NCBI GenBank assembly: GCA_024138015.1
Contig: JAMXBB010000002.1
Location: 48,627,473 to 48,691,472, forward strand
Length of the DNA: 64,000 bases
Direction: 5' to 3'
Origin: Lumnitzera littorea
Taxonomy: Eukaryota > Streptophyta > Magnoliopsida > Myrtales > Combretaceae
Position numbers and translations under genes: made by a program. This document shows positions 62,637 to 64,000 of this stretch, piece after piece. The notes beneath the pieces were generated by a model. It did not search any database. It was not told where the DNA came from and saw only the letters and a list, made by a program, of their open reading frames with translations. Each line of letters opens with the position of its first letter. Positions within the stretch are counted from its first letter, which is position 1.

Positions 62637-63109
62637 GTACTTAGCTTAAAGATTGCTATCCTATGATTAACCTTTTTCCTTTGACTTACATTATCACTTA
62701 CTTGCATTAAACAACTAGTGTAACCAACTTTAGTTACTTATAGAGGAATTTGCATCATTTTTCTTCTTTGGCTAAGGTACCCCTTTTAAACTTTTTTCTT
62801 CATCACTTTTCTTATATTATAAGCAACGGTCCTTCTTTTAAGAGGACTTCATTTGTAAGGAGCAATACTTACTTGTTTTAGGAACGTGGTTCATTTTTCT
62901 TTCTGGGATGCATTTAAGGTGTTTATGGATAGGCGATGTTTAATAGCCTATTAGATATGTGACAAGCTTTGACAATATTAGCTTTGCTTACAAAATGATG
63001 AGAGCACAACCCTTTCTTATAAGAACTCTAACAATTTGATGGGCTACCAACCACTAGCCCACTCACTCACACACACACCAGAGGCCTTTAGTCCCTTACT
63101 CAAAGAATT
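62637..63109. other. Spacer, no gene seen
   Basis: No coding frame or defined repeat can be supported. Confidence 0.35.
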
Positions 63110-63948
63110 CTCTTTCGTCAACTTACCAATGGTGAGAAACAATATATAAAAGGTGGATGGCTAAATTCCCTAAGAGCTCCAGGTCATTATACTATGCTCT
63201 GTCATGCTGATGCTGACTTTTCTCTGGCTAAGAATTCTATGCCAAGTGATCTGACTGGTTGCCAAGAGTTCCTACTGAGTAATGAGGGTTAGTCTCATAT
63301 TAGCAGAGTATTTCTCTCTTGGCCTCCTCCTCTAAATTCTTACAGCAACCCTTCTAGTCTCGATCTCTTTGTTATTGTAACATCTTGATTCCTCTCACCT
63401 GTTGTGATCAGAGAATTTTTGTATGGAACCAATGTTACGCTGCCACCTGTCCATTTTATTTGACACTATGCTATTTTTCGCTTTTTGTCATTTGTTCTTT
63501 TTGCCCTTTTTCATAAGTATTAAGAGTTCCCCTTTTTGTATGCCTTTTTGTAATTTCTTTATTTGTATTATTACCTTAGGGACTTACTATAAATAGTCTA
63601 TTCTCCTTATAAGCCGGAATCATCTTACCTTACAAAATAGACATTGAATATACGGTTCTTATGAGATTACCCACTCTAAGTTTATTTTCATACACTCTTA
63701 TCTAATCTTGCTGAGTAGTTCAAGATTAGTGATGAGTGAACCTTCACATCAACTTGTAAATCATATTAAGTGAAGTGTTAAGTCGTATTATGTTCGTTGG
63801 TGTATTATATCTTCCGAGCAGCTTCATGTCAGCTACTCTAGTTAGTTCATAGACCTACTCACTCTATTTTCTTCGATATTTCAAAGGACCCATTGGTTCT
63901 AACCTACTACAGTAAGTCCTAGTGATAATGAGCTCCTAGGCACATTAT
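63110..63948 (+). repeat. 5' LTR of a Ty3/gypsy element C, related to element A
   Basis: The right half is clearly related to the LTRs at 12878 and 18328: CCCCTTTTTGTATG..., TAATTTC, CCTTAGGGACTTACTATAAAT, CACTCTTATCTAATCTTGCT, AAAGGACCCATTGGTTCTAA, CTAGTGATAA and GAGCTCCTAGGCACAT. The left boundary is uncertain. The rest of the element lies outside the window. Confidence 0.65.
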
Positions 63949-63956
63949 ATAATTCC

Positions 63957-63975
63957 TGGTATCAGAGCCTAAGGT
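63957..63975 (+). other. Primer binding site of element C
   Basis: TGGTATCAGAGCCTAAGG is an intact complement of the initiator tRNA-Met 3' end. It is placed just after the LTR. It shows that element C is better preserved here than element A and that the element continues rightward. Confidence 0.8.
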
Positions 63976-64000
63976 TGTAATCAAGAGTTATATGTAGTAG

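Noticed and set aside
63957..63975. tRNA-like sequence TGGTATCAGAGCC
   Set aside because: It is the complement of a tRNA 3' end used as a retrotransposon primer site. No cloverleaf or A and B boxes are present.

Overview
This is a window of AT-rich plant nuclear DNA, most likely from a eudicot. The evidence is spliced genes with GT-AG introns, a plant-specific NAC transcription factor, plant-type Ty1/copia and Ty3/gypsy retrotransposons with tRNA-Met-like primer sites, and small DNA transposons. I saw no bacterial, phage or CRISPR features and no convincing tRNA or rRNA gene. The species cannot be named from what I can see.

Only two protein-coding genes are well supported. The first, on the plus strand at 27795-34685, is a three-exon NAC factor of the JUNGBRUNNEN1/ANAC042 type (306 residues), with a TATA box about 70 bp upstream of the start codon and a 5.0-kb second intron that holds a dispersed repeat. 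The second, on the minus strand at about 38.7-46.1 kb, has ten exons. It encodes a pleckstrin-homology (PH) domain protein with a long C-terminal coiled coil. The two genes converge on a repeat-like spacer at about 35.3-37.2 kb. The PH gene has two apparent one-base frame problems, in exon 9 and in the last exon, and a 379-base assembly gap in an intron.

The rest is transposon debris and simple or tandem repeats. From left to right: an LTR-like segment and a broken copia gag on the minus strand (0-3 kb); an unassigned GC-richer patch (5.5-6.25 kb); a dispersed repeat (7.2-8.4 kb) whose second copy lies in the NAC intron; a roughly 1.0-kb Mutator-like element with long inverted ends and near-matching 9-bp target duplications (11.8-12.8 kb); a complete-length but dead Ty3/gypsy element with two LTRs (12.9-19.1 kb); telomere-like and purine-rich sequence (19.2-19.6 kb); two degenerate minisatellites (21.2-21.9 and 23.1-23.4 kb); a GT-rich stretch (23.9-24.3 kb); the two genes; a short non-autonomous LTR element (49.3-51.8 kb); a broken Tat/Ogre-like gypsy element on the minus strand (54.5-57.7 kb); further repeats, including a GNN trinucleotide patch (60.1-60.4 kb) and a 34-bp minisatellite (62.3-62.6 kb); and the 5' LTR of another gypsy element, related to the 13-kb one, that runs off the right edge.

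I found no clearly new biological system. The best leads are the two frame breaks in the PH gene, an orphan coding-like frame just upstream of it on the opposite strand, and the structurally clear non-autonomous DNA transposons.
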